Assembly: GCA_022511505.1 (NCBI GenBank)
Contig: JAFLTK010000035.1
Coordinates: 1-10,288 of the forward strand
Source: Muribaculaceae bacterium
GTDB taxonomy: Bacteria; Bacteroidota; Bacteroidia; Bacteroidales; Muribaculaceae
DNA length: 10,288 nucleotides
Direction: 5' to 3'
Shown here: in pieces, positions 1 through 7,843 of the stretch
Position numbering within the stretch: position 1 is the first letter of the stretch
How the letters are laid out: each line of letters starts with the position of its first letter
Made by a program: the position numbers and the translations under genes
The notes under the pieces: model-generated
Told to the model about the DNA's origin: nothing
Database searches by the model: none
Seen by the model: only the letters and a program-made list of their open reading frames with translations

Positions 1-53
1 AGCGCGCCACGTTCGGGACGTGGAGGTCGGAAGTTCGAGTCTTCTCACCCCGA
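1..53 (+). tRNA. tRNA-Pro(CGG), 3' part, 5' end outside window
   Basis: The bases fold as the last two thirds of a tRNA, starting at about tRNA position 21. The anticodon stem is CCACG/CGTGG around the 7-base loop TTCGGGA, giving anticodon CGG (bases 14-16), which reads the proline codon CCG. The T arm is GGAAG/CTTCT around TTCGAGT, with one G-T pair. The 3' acceptor strand is CACCCCG with discriminator A at base 53. CCA is not encoded, as is common in Bacteroidetes. The 5' acceptor strand and most of the D arm lie left of the window, so the acceptor stem cannot be checked. Confidence 0.93.
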
Positions 54-61
54 CTCTGATT

Positions 62-102
62 AAAAATGCTTGTAATTCATTGAGTTACAAGCATTTTTAT
101 TT
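62..102 (+). terminator. Intrinsic terminator behind tRNA-Pro
   Basis: A perfect 14-bp inverted repeat (bases 62-75 against 85-98) surrounds a 9-base loop. The 5' arm starts with five A and the 3' arm ends in five T, followed by ATTT. It lies 8 bases after the tRNA end and should stop tRNA transcription before the large gene at 145. The A/T-rich ends make it symmetrical, so it could also act on the minus strand, although no minus-strand gene approaches it here. Confidence 0.85.
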
Positions 103-144
103 AGAATCAATCGCAAGTCTGATACCCTAATGAATCTTTGAATT

Positions 145-3100
145 ATGGACGTCAATTATATCAAGGATTGTCTTGAAGAGACTAAATCGGCCTATCGGTC
201 GAGCCGAAATAATCTGTTGTGGCTTGAACAGTATCGCCTTGAGCATCAGAACTATCGCGAATATAAGGGTCGCGAGATTCTTGAACTTTTGCAAAATGCC
301 GACGATGCGCAGAGTTCTGACGTCGATATTTGTTTGGACACCGTCAGGCATATTCTGACCATCACCAACCGCGGCGAGCACACCAAGGCGTTCACCGACA
401 AAGGAATGCGGTCGATAATGATGTCCTACCTCAGCCCCAAGAAAAATGATACCGAAAACAGCGGCAAATTAATAGGCGCTAAAGGATTGGGGTTCAAGTC
501 GATACTTAATTGGACGTCAGAAATCACAATTAAGAGTGACAACGTCAGGGTTAGGTTTGGCGAGGATGTCGTTGCCAATTTCTGGCAGGAACTTAGAGCG
601 AACATCGAGAATCCGGAGGAATATGAATCGGAGGCCCGGGAGGATGGCCACAATGTCCCACTACCCATCCTGCGCATCCCGGAAGTTGAAGAATTACACG
701 ATTTTGCCCCTAAAACCACGACTATCGAATTGAATTATGTATCAAAGGAGGTTGGCGACAAAATCCTCAAGGCGTTGACCGGTTTCACGCCCGAGTCATT
801 GCTGTTTCTTCACAATCTGCGCAATATCAGGATTGCGGTAGACGGCGATGAGCAACAATACTCGCTTAGGGTGATTTCTGAAAGCGAAGGCATCGAGACT
901 TGCATGATAAATGACTCGACATGGCTTGTGGCACGTGAAAATGGAACGATTGACGACAAGCGATATGAGGTTGCCGCGGCGTTCTCGCTTGACGGCAATC
1001 GACAAAATTCCTATAATCTCTACACTTTTTTCCCTACGCAAGAAGAATTTCCGTTTCCATGTATTCTCCACGCCACGCTTGAGTTGAATGCGTCACGCAA
1101 TGTCATATTGACGGGCATCAAAGTCAATTCTGTGATGATGCAACTGCTCGCCGGAAGAATCATCGCGCTGGCCAACAGATTGAAGCGCGACACCCACGGC
1201 TGGGATGCCTACCGCCTTGTCGCGGGTTCCTTTGCCGACAAAAATTATAGCGTTTATGCTCTTGAACTCAAAGAAGCATTGGTCGTCGAGACACGAAACA
1301 GCGAGTTTATCCCCATTCTCTCAGGTGGTTACAGCAACGCGTCCCGTTGCTACTATTTCAATGATACTTTCTTTGACTTCGTCGAGGCCGGCGGCGGAAC
1401 TGCCTGTTTTGAGAGAATGATGCTGAAAGGAGCACCGGCCTCGGTCAGCGTTTCAACCGACAGCCACGCCGTCGAGCATATCCAAGAATTTGCCGATTCA
1501 CTGAACGACTACACCCTTCTGGCGGCTTTCATTAAGATTGTCCATGACTATTATTCGTCAAAAAAGACGGCCGCCGCGAGAATAAACCTCCATCTGCTCA
1601 GGGACGATGACAACAACAAAATCACCGGAACGGCCTACTTGAATACCGGACGAAAAATTGCCGACATTCCCGATTTCCTCGGCATCAAATATGTGGCTAC
1701 CGACCTTCAAAAAGCGCTATTGAGAGAATTGGGGTTGCACGGAACTGAGCAAGAACAGGTTAGAGCAATTGCCGGCAAATTGAATGACACCGTTACCGAA
1801 GCATCGGCATCTGACGTCAGCGGCATTAAACGCATGTTGATGATTTCACGTAAAGAGGTAAACAAATTCTCGACATCCCAAATCAACGACATAATCGAGT
1901 GTCTTTTCAAACTGTATCTGTCAAACACCGATGAATTTAAAAAAATCAAAGTCGAATGTTACCTACCGACCGAGGCCGGCCAATGGCGCCCCGCCTCAGA
2001 ACTGATTTTTGGCGATGAACGTTTTCCCGACGGCTTCAGAAATCTAAAACTATGCGCATCAATCCATGACCTGAATGATTATGTAGCCTTTCCCGAGTTT
2101 CTGAAATCATCGGCCGGCGGTCGGGTGCAAGACTTCTATACAGCGCTTGGCGTTAACTGTTACTTTTTGACCAGGGAAGTGTGTTATGGTGATGATAGCG
2201 AGTATTTGAAGTCTAACGGTCTATCAAAGAACGCGATAGCCAATGCCCCATCTTGGCGTGTAGGCGCCGGTGTCAACGTCGTGACAATTCCCGCCGGGCT
2301 TGACAAATGGCACAAACTTTCACTTACCGACCTCGTTAAGCTGATACTGAAGTCAGGTCTTAGTTCACAGGTTATGAACAATTTAGGGCTTACATGGTAC
2401 TACGGCAGAGGCTGGTTTGGACCCGAGCCCTTGAAGACTAACTATATCTCCTATCTTCTTAAAAGGAAGACGGCAGCCGCTGCTCTGTCCAATTATGTTA
2501 TCACCACCCGTGAATGGTTGCTCGACGCCGATAGAAATTTCAAATATGACGACCGAGATGACATGATACCGCCTGTACTCAAAAGGCTTGGCGCCAAATA
2601 TTCTTATTCTGATTTCACATCGCGTGAACTACATGACCTGATAAATGCCAAAGCGGCCGAGTTTGAGAGGACCGGCAACGAGAAGGGTATCAAGGAGTTT
2701 TATCACAAGGTTAAGGTCGCCTTTGTCACCTTAGGCAACAAGGCGGCTCTCCCCGATAATGTCGCGCTTAGAATGCTGTGCACGTTGAAGGGAAAAACAG
2801 TACTGATGGACTCTCGCGAGATATTTTACAGCAATAATTGGACCTCAAAGAAATTGCAGGAGGAGTTGCCAATCCTCTTGTTGCAACTGCGCGACGGCGA
2901 GGATGAAGTAAACCGATACTTCGGCTGTCGGCGCGTTAAAGACTTGAAGGTCAAGACTGTAGAAATCGTCAACAATAACAGCCTGACACAACAGTTAAAC
3001 AGCCGATTGCAGAAGTGCAAGCCCTATCTATTGGCATTGACAAGCAAAGACACCGGCGACGGCGTGACCTTCGACCGCGACAAGAAATCGCAAATCGACC

Positions 3101-4548
3101 GTCTCTCGGTTGACATTGTAAAATCGGCATCCTACTCTTTTGAGCACCACAACATCAAGACTGTGCCCGAGGCGATGACTGAGGGCGAAATGATATCCAA
3201 CGACCGGACACCGCTTATATGCTCAGGATATAGCACGTTGGCTGACGCTCTTTTAGACCCGCAATTCTGCAACGTCGTGGCCGAGGCTGTCTGTGTAGTC
3301 CTTAATCTATCGGCACGAGACAATATTGACCGTTTTTATCGCATAATCAAGGCTTCAGACCGGGAACTGAAATTCCTCAGCGAAAGCATCAACCCCGACC
3401 TTTGGCAATCCTGTCAGGAGGCATTTGGCATTTCGGACGCTGAATTGGCGTTTTGGGAAATTGTATTTTCCCGAAACGGCAAAGCCGGTGACTTTGACCG
3501 GGAACTTATTAGAGAAAACAAAAACACCTTTATAGCCGACAGGCTCGGCATATCGATTGACCGCGCCAATCAATCCAACTTCATGCTCTATCACATCCAG
3601 CAATTACAACGAGAACGAAGCAAATATGTTCCAGCCTATAAATCATGGCTTTACAATGCTTATCTTGCCGATACTGACAAGCAAAAACATTATTTGAGCC
3701 GGATAAGCCAATTTCAGAGTGATGACTGGATTTACGCGTTTCTCGAAACTGAAGACAAATATCTGGTCAACCCTGATTACAATCTCTTTATCGTTGAACT
3801 AATTAAAGAACGATTTGGTTTTGACACTCAGTCAATCGTCAACGAAGACTGTGTAATTCCCTCAAAACTTGAATATTACAACTACGACGGTCTTGACCTC
3901 AATATCGAGGACGAAAGTTTGCTATATTTTCCGGGACACGAAGACTATTTCCTGAAATTGAAGCAAAAGCACACCTCTGCCGCGCCAAACAATGACGATA
4001 ACTCGCCGGCCTCAAGCAACAGCGCCACTAAAACAAGCGACCCTTTGGGTATCATGATTGTCGACACTCAACAAAGACCCGGTTTCTCAAATAGCGGCGG
4101 AGGAGGCAACCGCCGAGGTAAAGGTACAACCCGGCGAAGATTGAATGACGCTGACCTTCAGAAGATTGGTGACCAAGCCGAGGATAAAGTGTTGCAAGCA
4201 TTACAAGCTCCCGACTCGGGTTATGAAGTCGGTGCGATATATTCAAAGCATCTGAATCCCGACTCGGGAAATGACGCGCAAGGTTATGACCTTGAATATC
4301 GCAAAGTAGGCGACTCGATTTATCGTTGTCTGGAAATCAAGCACTTCAGCGGAAGTTCAATAATCGTCTCCCGACACGAGTATGAGGTTTCCCAAAGCGA
4401 TACATTCCGCAACCGGTATGACGTTGCGCTGGTCGATGACAGTGGTATAAAGATTTGGCGCAATGCCTTTGCCGACGAGTCTAAATACACCAAATCATCC
4501 GACGATTACACCATCACATTCAAAGTCACCCCGGCAACCAACGACTGA
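145..4548 (+). CDS. Sacsin/NO VEIN-like GHKL ATPase fused to DUF3883 nuclease-like domain
   Basis: This is a 1467-residue, probably cytoplasmic protein. The N-terminal 350 residues show a GHKL/Hsp90-type ATP site: the N-box ELLQNADDA (residues 47-55, with E47 and N51), a second motif ITNRGEHT (73-80) with Asn where Hsp90 and MutL have Asp, and the lid glycine motif IGAKGLGFKS (110-119). The segment at about 294-320 (YTFFPT, then LHATLELNASRNVI) matches the end of the sacsin-type ATPase module. Residues about 350-1275 contain no domain I recognise. A Ser/Asn/Gly/Arg-rich linker (about 1280-1340) leads to a DUF3883/NOV_C domain with a PD-(D/E)xK pattern: E1346, GYDLE (D1382) and LEIK (E1397, K1399). 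The frame has a TGA at 139-141, so ATG 145 is the earliest start. The architecture recalls plant NO VEIN and large bacterial proteins often seen near defence genes. A role in phage or plasmid defence is inference. It is less GC-rich than downstream genes and stands alone after a tRNA terminator. Confidence 0.85.
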   Translation: MDVNYIKDCLEETKSAYRSSRNNLLWLEQYRLEHQNYREYKGREILELLQNADDAQSSDVDICLDTVRHILTITNRGEHTKAFTDKGMRSIMMSYLSPKKNDTENSGKLIGAKGLGFKSILNWTSEITIKSDNVRVRFGEDVVANFWQELRANIENPEEYESEAREDGHNVPLPILRIPEVEELHDFAPKTTTIELNYVSKEVGDKILKALTGFTPESLLFLHNLRNIRIAVDGDEQQYSLRVISESEGIETCMINDSTWLVARENGTIDDKRYEVAAAFSLDGNRQNSYNLYTFFPTQEEFPFPCILHATLELNASRNVILTGIKVNSVMMQLLAGRIIALANRLKRDTHGWDAYRLVAGSFADKNYSVYALELKEALVVETRNSEFIPILSGGYSNASRCYYFNDTFFDFVEAGGGTACFERMMLKGAPASVSVSTDSHAVEHIQEFADSLNDYTLLAAFIKIVHDYYSSKKTAAARINLHLLRDDDNNKITGTAYLNTGRKIADIPDFLGIKYVATDLQKALLRELGLHGTEQEQVRAIAGKLNDTVTEASASDVSGIKRMLMISRKEVNKFSTSQINDIIECLFKLYLSNTDEFKKIKVECYLPTEAGQWRPASELIFGDERFPDGFRNLKLCASIHDLNDYVAFPEFLKSSAGGRVQDFYTALGVNCYFLTREVCYGDDSEYLKSNGLSKNAIANAPSWRVGAGVNVVTIPAGLDKWHKLSLTDLVKLILKSGLSSQVMNNLGLTWYYGRGWFGPEPLKTNYISYLLKRKTAAAALSNYVITTREWLLDADRNFKYDDRDDMIPPVLKRLGAKYSYSDFTSRELHDLINAKAAEFERTGNEKGIKEFYHKVKVAFVTLGNKAALPDNVALRMLCTLKGKTVLMDSREIFYSNNWTSKKLQEELPILLLQLRDGEDEVNRYFGCRRVKDLKVKTVEIVNNNSLTQQLNSRLQKCKPYLLALTSKDTGDGVTFDRDKKSQIDRLSVDIVKSASYSFEHHNIKTVPEAMTEGEMISNDRTPLICSGYSTLADALLDPQFCNVVAEAVCVVLNLSARDNIDRFYRIIKASDRELKFLSESINPDLWQSCQEAFGISDAELAFWEIVFSRNGKAGDFDRELIRENKNTFIADRLGISIDRANQSNFMLYHIQQLQRERSKYVPAYKSWLYNAYLADTDKQKHYLSRISQFQSDDWIYAFLETEDKYLVNPDYNLFIVELIKERFGFDTQSIVNEDCVIPSKLEYYNYDGLDLNIEDESLLYFPGHEDYFLKLKQKHTSAAPNNDDNSPASSNSATKTSDPLGIMIVDTQQRPGFSNSGGGGNRRGKGTTRRRLNDADLQKIGDQAEDKVLQALQAPDSGYEVGAIYSKHLNPDSGNDAQGYDLEYRKVGDSIYRCLEIKHFSGSSIIVSRHEYEVSQSDTFRNRYDVALVDDSGIKIWRNAFADESKYTKSSDDYTITFKVTPATND

Positions 4549-4665
4549 AAAAACGCCCTTCAAAGAGCGATATCGTGTCGATGTGCTCCCCTGCCGGCAA
4601 CGCTCGGACGTTTGTTTTTGATTTGATGCTTTAACTTCCCAAAAACTCCAAAAACGGGTTAATTT

Positions 4666-4696
4666 ATTGAAATGCCGATTTTTTTTATTATCTTTG
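4666..4696 (+). promoter_or_regulatory. Bacteroidetes-type sigma-70 promoter for the HMA/sugar gene run
   Basis: TATCTTTG at 4689-4696 matches the Bacteroidetes -7 consensus TAnnTTTG exactly. ATTG at 4666-4669 fits the -33 TTTG element with one mismatch, and the TTG is 19 bases from the -7 box, within the usual 19-21. Transcription would start at roughly 4700-4706, giving a leader of about 30 bases before ATG 4733. The region between is A/T-rich, with a long T run just before the -7 box. As no terminator is visible downstream, this may be the main promoter for everything up to at least 10274. Confidence 0.72.
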
Positions 4697-4732
4697 CAAT
4701 CTCATTTTTATTAACCCTAATCTTTTTACATT

Positions 4733-5329
4733 ATGAAACGTTTTCTCTCTATTGCTCTGGCTCTTGTCGTGGCTGTAATAGCCTATGCCGGCGAGATTGC
4801 CACCGCTGTATTTACTGTTTCTCCACGTATGCACTGTGAGAACTGCGAAAAGAAGATAAAAGAAAACGTCCGTTATGCAAAGGGCGTTAAAGAAATCGCT
4901 ACTTCGAGAAGCAATCAGACTGTCACTATCAAATATGACCCCGCCAAGGCGTCAATTGAGAGCCTGACCCAGGCATTTGGCAAGATTGGCTACAAGGCTA
5001 CTATCGCCTCTACCACTACCGCCAAGCCCGCCACTACCGCCAAGCCCGTCAAGACCGAGGCTCCGGTAAAGGCCACCGAAACTCCCGTTAAGGCCACTCC
5101 CGTCAAGGAGATGAAAGCCACCGGTGCCGAGCCCAAGAAAATCGAGGGCAAGAAAATCGAGGGCAAGAAAATTGAGGGCAAGGCCCAAGAATGCAACGGT
5201 CAAGGTTGTGGCGGTTGCGGCGGCACTGAATGTAAGGATGCCAAAGCAAAACAGCCTGAAATGAAAGAGGTTAAGCCTGTCAAGACTAAGGCTGAAACCA
5301 AAAAGGTTAAGGCCGACGGCGCTGAATAA
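4733..5329 (+). CDS. Secreted HMA-domain protein with repetitive Lys-rich tail and second Cys cluster
   Basis: This 198-residue protein starts with a typical signal peptide (Lys-Arg, then a hydrophobic stretch to about residue 17, with AYAG as likely cleavage site near 19). Residues about 22-92 form one heavy-metal-associated fold: MHCENC (33-38) replaces the usual GMTCxxC, followed by GVKEIATSRSNQTVTIKYDP and an end resembling the IGY of HMA domains. C35 and C38 could bind Cu(I), Zn(II) or a similar ion. The remaining 100 residues are low complexity: two ATTAKP copies, several PVKAT-like units, three exact KKIEG units (135-149), then ECNGQGCGGCGGTEC (153-167) with Cys at 154, 159, 162 and 167 in a C-x4-C-x2-C-x4-C pattern, and a basic tail. 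HMA domains normally carry metal to a partner, but no metal ATPase or sensor is nearby. Periplasmic metal handling is likely but the partner is unknown. A promoter lies just upstream, and rmlB begins 29 bases after its stop. Confidence 0.83.
   Translation: MKRFLSIALALVVAVIAYAGEIATAVFTVSPRMHCENCEKKIKENVRYAKGVKEIATSRSNQTVTIKYDPAKASIESLTQAFGKIGYKATIASTTTAKPATTAKPVKTEAPVKATETPVKATPVKEMKATGAEPKKIEGKKIEGKKIEGKAQECNGQGCGGCGGTECKDAKAKQPEMKEVKPVKTKAETKKVKADGAE
5135..5179 (+). repeat. 15-bp tandem repeat, three copies, inside the HMA gene
   Basis: The unit AAGAAAATCGAGGGC occurs at 5135-5149 and 5150-5164, and with one silent change (ATC to ATT) at 5165-5179. It is in frame and encodes KKIEG three times (residues 135-149). 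An incomplete fourth unit begins at 5180. Such a repeat can gain or lose copies by slippage without breaking the frame, changing only the length of the spacer between the HMA domain and the second cysteine cluster. Confidence 0.95.
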
Positions 5330-5358
5330 CCCGTTCCCCGTCACTGATTGCAACGACA

Positions 5359-6552
5359 ATGAAAGCGACCTATCTCGTCACCGGCGGTGCGGGCTTTATC
5401 GGCTCAAACTTCGTCAAATATCTGACCCGACGTTACCCCGACGAGCATATCGTGGCGCTCGACGCGCTAACATACGCCGGCAATGTCGCCAACATTAAAG
5501 ACGAGATTGACGCGGGTCATGTTACCTTTATCCACGGCGATATCAATGATAGCGCCGTGGTTAATAGTATTTTAGCAGAGTATGACCCGCAATTTATTGT
5601 CAACTTTGCAGCCGAGAGTCACGTTGACCGCTCGATTGAAAATCCGCGCCTATTTCTGGAAACCAACATTTTGGGAACACAGACATTGCTCGACGCGGCA
5701 CGCCGCGCGTGGGCGACGGGCGACGGCACCTATCGACCGGGGCATCGTTTTCTACAAATCTCGACCGACGAGGTATATGGCTCGCTGTCAAAGGATTATG
5801 ACGTTCCACGGCCTATTGATATAGATAATCTGCCAGCCGAGTTTGTCGCCACTCGCGAGGATACCCCTGCGGTAGCCTACGGCGAGCGTATGTTTGACGA
5901 AACAACGCCGTTGGCACCGCGTTCACCCTATTCGGCAGCAAAAGCGTCGGCCGACATGCTCGTCCTTGCCTACCACGATACCTACGGCCTGCCGGTCTGC
6001 ATCACCCGATGCAGCAACAACTATGGCCCCTATCATTTTCCCGAGAAACTCATCCCGTTGATTATCAACAATATTCTGAATCTCAGAAAGTTACCCGTCT
6101 ATGGCCGTGGCGAGAACGTGCGAGACTGGCTCTATGTCGAGGACCATGCAAGCGCCATCGACGCCGTCCTCAAACGTGGACGCGACGGCGAGGTTTACAA
6201 CGTAGGCGGTTTCAACGAGCAACAGAATATCGACATCGTCAAGACGGTAATTGCCTTGATGCACGACATTTTGGCTGCCGAGCCCGGCTACCGTCGTCTC
6301 CTCAAGGACGGCGACCCCGAGGCGATTAACGACTCGTTGATAACCTACGTCACCGACCGCCCGGGCCACGATATGCGTTATGCCATCAACCCGGCCAAGA
6401 TTGCCGCCGAGTTGGGCTGGTATCCGATGACCCCGTTCCGTGAAGGGATTGAAAAGACCGTTCGCTGGTATCTGGACAATCCCGAGTGGGTCGCCGCGGT
6501 CACATCGGGTGCCTACCGCGAGTATTACGATAAAATGTATGGCAATCGTTAA
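5359..6552 (+). CDS. rmlB: dTDP-glucose 4,6-dehydratase
   Basis: A cytoplasmic short-chain dehydrogenase/reductase that converts dTDP-glucose to dTDP-4-keto-6-deoxyglucose with bound NAD+. The Rossmann motif TGGAGFIGSN is at residues 8-17. The catalytic Thr-Asp-Glu set is in ISTDEVYGS (T136, D137, E138), and the active-site Tyr-Lys pair is YSAAK (Y191, K195). RCSNNYGPYHFPEKLIP (217-233), GRGENVRDWLYVEDH (249-263) and YNVGG (280-284) are typical RmlB segments. At 397 residues it is longer than the approximately 360-residue enterobacterial enzyme. About 20 extra residues lie between STDEVYG and YSAAK, an insertion also seen in Bacteroidetes homologues as I recall. It sits directly before rmlA (24-base gap), supplying the shared intermediate for rhamnose or 3-amino-sugar synthesis. 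The absence of rmlC and rmlD, and the presence of ketoisomerase and aminotransferase genes, points to an amino sugar. Confidence 0.95.
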   Translation: MKATYLVTGGAGFIGSNFVKYLTRRYPDEHIVALDALTYAGNVANIKDEIDAGHVTFIHGDINDSAVVNSILAEYDPQFIVNFAAESHVDRSIENPRLFLETNILGTQTLLDAARRAWATGDGTYRPGHRFLQISTDEVYGSLSKDYDVPRPIDIDNLPAEFVATREDTPAVAYGERMFDETTPLAPRSPYSAAKASADMLVLAYHDTYGLPVCITRCSNNYGPYHFPEKLIPLIINNILNLRKLPVYGRGENVRDWLYVEDHASAIDAVLKRGRDGEVYNVGGFNEQQNIDIVKTVIALMHDILAAEPGYRRLLKDGDPEAINDSLITYVTDRPGHDMRYAINPAKIAAELGWYPMTPFREGIEKTVRWYLDNPEWVAAVTSGAYREYYDKMYGNR

Positions 6553-6576
6553 CAACCTCTATAACAATTAATAGCG

Positions 6577-7464
6577 ATGAAAGGAATAGTTCTTGCCGGA
6601 GGGTCGGGCACACGTCTTTATCCCGTCACAATGGGTGTTTCCAAGCAACTGCTGCCCGTCTATGACAAGCCGATGATATATTATCCGCTATCGACATTGA
6701 TGCTCGCCGGCATTCGCGAGATTCTGCTCATCTCTACCCCCGATGACCTGCCTTATTACAAGCGATTGCTTGGCGACGGGTCGCGTTTTGGCATCTCGCT
6801 GACCTACGCCGAGCAGCCGCGCCCCGAAGGATTGGCTCAGGCTTTCATCATCGGCCGCGAGTTCATGGCCGGCGAGAGCGCTTGTCTTGTGCTTGGCGAC
6901 AACATTTTCTATGGCCAAGGGTTCACCGGGATGCTTCGTCAGGCTGTTGAGACGGTCGAAACGACCGGTAGCGCCGTGATTTTCAGTTACACGGTCCCCG
7001 ACCCTGAACGCTATGGGGTTGTCACGCTCGATGATGCCGGTCGGCCGGTCAAGATTGTCGAAAAACCGACCGAACCTGAGTCCTGTGAGGCCGTCGTCGG
7101 TCTCTATTTCTATCCCGCCGACGTTGCCGAGATTGCCGCCGAGGTAAAGCCATCGGCTCGCGGCGAGTTGGAGATTACGAGTGTCAACAACGCCTATCTT
7201 GAGGCGGGACGCCTCAGTGTGTCGCGTTTTGGACGAGGATTTGCGTGGCTCGACACCGGGACGGTCGACTCGCTCTTTGAGGCATCATCGTTTGTGGCCG
7301 CCATCGAGCGCCGACAAGGCGTGCAGATTGCCGCCCTTGAGGAGGTTGCATTTCGCCGCGGTTGGATAGACGCCGAGCAATTGACCATGCTCGCCGAGCC
7401 GATGAAAAATAACGCTTACGGAAAATATCTGCTCAAACTCGCCGCCAATGGACTCAAACGATAA
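6577..7464 (+). CDS. rmlA: Glucose-1-phosphate thymidylyltransferase
   Basis: This cytoplasmic 295-residue enzyme joins dTTP and glucose-1-phosphate to give dTDP-glucose and pyrophosphate, the first step of the pathway. The nucleotide-binding signature GGSGTRLYPVT is at residues 8-18 with K23 behind it. PEGLAQAF (83-90), LGDNIFYG (106-113, D108 as metal ligand), VEKP (161-164), GELEIT (196-201) and WLDTG (224-228, D226) all match the RmlA family, and the length is normal. The family is usually feedback-inhibited by the dTDP-sugar end product, but the sequence alone does not show that here. Its last codons overlap the next gene by 17 bases, so the two are probably translated together. No Shine-Dalgarno sequence is seen. 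The A/T-rich stretch before ATG 6577 is normal for this phylum. Confidence 0.96.
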   Translation: MKGIVLAGGSGTRLYPVTMGVSKQLLPVYDKPMIYYPLSTLMLAGIREILLISTPDDLPYYKRLLGDGSRFGISLTYAEQPRPEGLAQAFIIGREFMAGESACLVLGDNIFYGQGFTGMLRQAVETVETTGSAVIFSYTVPDPERYGVVTLDDAGRPVKIVEKPTEPESCEAVVGLYFYPADVAEIAAEVKPSARGELEITSVNNAYLEAGRLSVSRFGRGFAWLDTGTVDSLFEASSFVAAIERRQGVQIAALEEVAFRRGWIDAEQLTMLAEPMKNNAYGKYLLKLAANGLKR

Positions 7465-7831
7465 GCCGCAAGTACTTGAATTTCCGCGCTTTTGTGACCC
7501 GCGCGGCAACTTGAGTTTCATCCAGAACATGGACCAGGCGCCCTTTGAAATCAAGCGCGTCGAGTGGTTGTATGACCTGCCGGCCGACACGGCGCTACCG
7601 TCGCGACGCTTTCGCCGCAAGCGCCAACTGTTGCTCCCGCTCGCCGGGTCGTTTGACGCCCGAGTGACTTCGCCCGAGGGCGTCGAGAGCGTTTTCCACC
7701 TGTCGCGCGCCTATCGCGGTGTCTATGTCCCGGCTACGTGGACTGTTGACATTAACAACATTGCAGGCAACACGGTCATCGCCATCCTCTCGTCGACAAT
7801 CGATGACCCCGACGAGCCCGATACATTCTAA
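7448..7831 (+). CDS. FdtA/QdtA-family cupin lacking the catalytic His pair
   Basis: This 127-residue single-domain cupin belongs to the sugar 3,4-ketoisomerase (FdtA/QdtA/WxcM C-terminal) family. It keeps the N-terminal FCDPRGNLSF (15-24) and PFEIKRVEWLYDLP (32-45) segments and the AGSFDARV strand (66-73). However, where active members have the HxH motif after the RG turn, it has ALPSRRFRRKRQ (49-60), so the two active-site histidines align with R53 and F55. It therefore probably does not isomerise sugars by the known mechanism. It starts inside the rmlA end (17-base overlap), and the start is fixed well because the conserved DPRG segment begins only 16 codons later. The next gene is an obvious paralogue starting 12 bases downstream. 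It could be a non-catalytic partner of that paralogue, an enzyme with another activity, or a decaying duplicate. The intact frame and overlap argue against simple decay. Confidence 0.85.
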   Translation: MDSNDKPQVLEFPRFCDPRGNLSFIQNMDQAPFEIKRVEWLYDLPADTALPSRRFRRKRQLLLPLAGSFDARVTSPEGVESVFHLSRAYRGVYVPATWTVDINNIAGNTVIAILSSTIDDPDEPDTF

Positions 7832-7843
7832 CCCCCTGTCACT

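Noticed and set aside
133..140. AATCTTTG as a promoter -7 box for the large gene
   Set aside because: It has one mismatch to TAnnTTTG and lies only 4 bases before ATG 145, so transcription would start at or inside the start codon; no suitable TTTG upstream was seen. The real promoter is unresolved.
4520..4545. TCACCCCG near the end of the large gene as a copy of the tRNA 3' end (att site)
   Set aside because: Only 8 bases match, they are inside the coding sequence, and flanking bases do not agree with the tRNA. Chance is the simplest explanation.
4556..4622. Terminator after the large gene
   Set aside because: CGCCCT/AGAGCG forms only a short mismatched stem with no T run after it, and the T-rich stretch near 4610-4620 has no convincing stem before it.
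4952..5359. 135-codon minus-strand open frame over the HMA gene tail
   Set aside because: It is the mirror of the Lys/Pro/Thr repeats, giving Leu/Gly/Phe low complexity. The plus frame has a signal peptide, an HMA domain and a promoter.
6091..6555. 154-codon minus-strand open frame over the end of rmlB
   Set aside because: Fully antisense to conserved RmlB sequence, with no recognisable domain and no promoter.
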